A DNA stretch of 64,000 nucleotides from Chryseobacterium indologenes. Lineage in GTDB: Bacteria; Bacteroidota; Bacteroidia; Flavobacteriales; Weeksellaceae. Every line of letters begins with the position of its first letter. Position 1 is the stretch's first letter. The notes under the pieces are model-generated. The model searched no databases. It was not told the origin of the DNA and was given only the letters and a program-made list of their open reading frames with translations. The stretch lies in assembly GCA_001013295.1 (NCBI GenBank), contig LAZY01000025.1:1-64000 (forward strand), read 5' to 3'. The translations under genes were made by a program, and so were the position numbers. Shown piece by piece: positions 63,436-64,000 of this stretch.

Positions 63436-64000
63436 TGTTTACAAAATAAACTACGTAAAAATAATAAATAGGTTGTGATATTTATAAAGGTAAAAATATG
63501 AGAAATTTTTGTTAAAAAATCACGATCAGTATTGTTAAAAAAATACATAGGAAGCATTCTGAAAATATAGAAAACAGCCCAAAATAATAAGGAACTGCTC
63601 AACCAGAAAAAGCGTAGGTCCAAAATATTATTATCTTCATCTATGCTCGAAATCTTTTTATATAACCAGAACAAAGCAATAAAAATTAAGAATAGAGAGT
63701 AAAAATATCCAGTAGAAATAGAATATTCTTTCTCAGAAATAGAGCTTAAAATAATAAAACTACTTACTGTAAGAAAAATAAGCGTAGCAGTCTTAATAAT
63801 GTTACTGTTATTAATTTCTTTATAATAAATATATCCAAAATAACCGATACAAAATAAATCCAGATAACTGTATATCCTTGACGTGATTATCTTCATTTCA
63901 ACAGCAATCATGATTTCAATCACTAAAGTAATTCCGAAATAAAGAAAAAAAAATTGCTTCCACAGCCTTTTATACGCTATGGAAACAATAAAATTTATAT
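63432..64000 (-). CDS. Polytopic membrane protein, cut by the window edge
   Basis: The frame is open through the right edge, so the N-terminus lies beyond base 64000. A GTG start at 63923 is possible, but the codons before it (IAYKRLWKQFFFLYFGITL) look like further membrane protein, so it is probably internal. At least six hydrophobic segments follow. I recognise no family; a 7TM-like sensor module for the adjacent kinase is likely from the 4-bp overlap. Low G+C and Ile/Phe-rich, as its neighbours. Confidence 0.7.
   Translation of the reverse strand, partial: INFIVSIAYKRLWKQFFFLYFGITLVIEIMIAVEMKIITSRIYSYLDLFCIGYFGYIYYKEINNSNIIKTATLIFLTVSSFIILSSISEKEYSISTGYFYSLFLIFIALFWLYKKISSIDEDNNILDLRFFWLSSSLLFWAVFYIFRMLPMYFFNNTDRDFLTKISHIFTFINITTYLLFLRSLFCKQ

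Noticed and set aside
63912..63923. GTG at 63923 as the start of the last membrane protein
   Set aside because: The frame is open upstream to the window edge with membrane-protein-like codons, so the gene is better described as partial.

Overview
The window looks like the chromosome of a Bacteroidota member of the Flavobacteriia, most probably Chryseobacterium or a close Weeksellaceae relative. This is inferred from: low G+C; promoters of the TTG-N(17-23)-TAnnTTTG type; little sign of Shine-Dalgarno sequences; a split methionine synthase; an OmpA protein with thrombospondin type 3 repeats; a type IX secretion sorting domain; and several outer-membrane beta-barrel receptors. No rRNA, tRNA, CRISPR array, insertion sequence or prophage was found. 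Almost all of the window is ordinary chromosomal backbone.

Layout. 1-994 is non-coding, with a leftward promoter and dispersed repeats. 995-5038 holds cysS, a DinB-like gene and folE (minus strand) and a YghO-like GNAT gene (plus strand). 5091-14906 is a minus-strand methionine operon headed by a SAM-I riboswitch: metX, an ACT-homoserine dehydrogenase, a MetZ-type sulfhydrylase, the two halves of MetH with a fatty acid desaturase between them, and metF. A GH63-like glucosidase (15097-17715) is divergent from it. 17950-26028 carries OsmC and then the MoxR/DUF58/DUF4350/DUF4129/SpoIIM/RDD membrane cluster, interrupted by a decayed four-helix-bundle gene. 26098-32937 holds a small GNAT, a glycosyltransferase with an LpxH-like phosphoesterase, yebC, ompA, smpB and an ABC-F ATPase. 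33007-38671 holds a frameshifted leucine-rich-repeat T9SS protein, an M48 protease, recJ, nadD and a DUF3817 gene.

38915-46220 holds two tandem TonB-type receptors, an esterase lipoprotein and a GH43 enzyme. 46248-55007 is a ten-gene minus-strand run that I consider the most interesting part. In transcription order it carries an arginine deiminase-like enzyme, a four-helix-bundle protein, a CtlX-type hydrolase, AdoMet decarboxylase, a zinc-ribbon DUF4178 protein, a tiny membrane protein, DUF350, a membrane-fused spermidine synthase, an FAD amine-oxidase-like protein and a polytopic protein with polar residues in its helices. It reads as arginine to citrulline to ornithine plus aminopropyl transfer at the membrane. 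A 55-residue double-glycine-leader, six-cysteine peptide that gene callers would easily miss follows at 55298-55465. Then come a TonB-type receptor with an AraC-type regulator, gltA, eno, a small membrane protein, a HisKA_3 histidine kinase, and a membrane protein cut by the window edge.

Other points of note. The ABC-F protein has lost exactly one of its two composite ATP sites. Three different heptanucleotide arrays of four units each are present, one touching the osmC start codon. Several families of dispersed palindromic repeats occur between genes.
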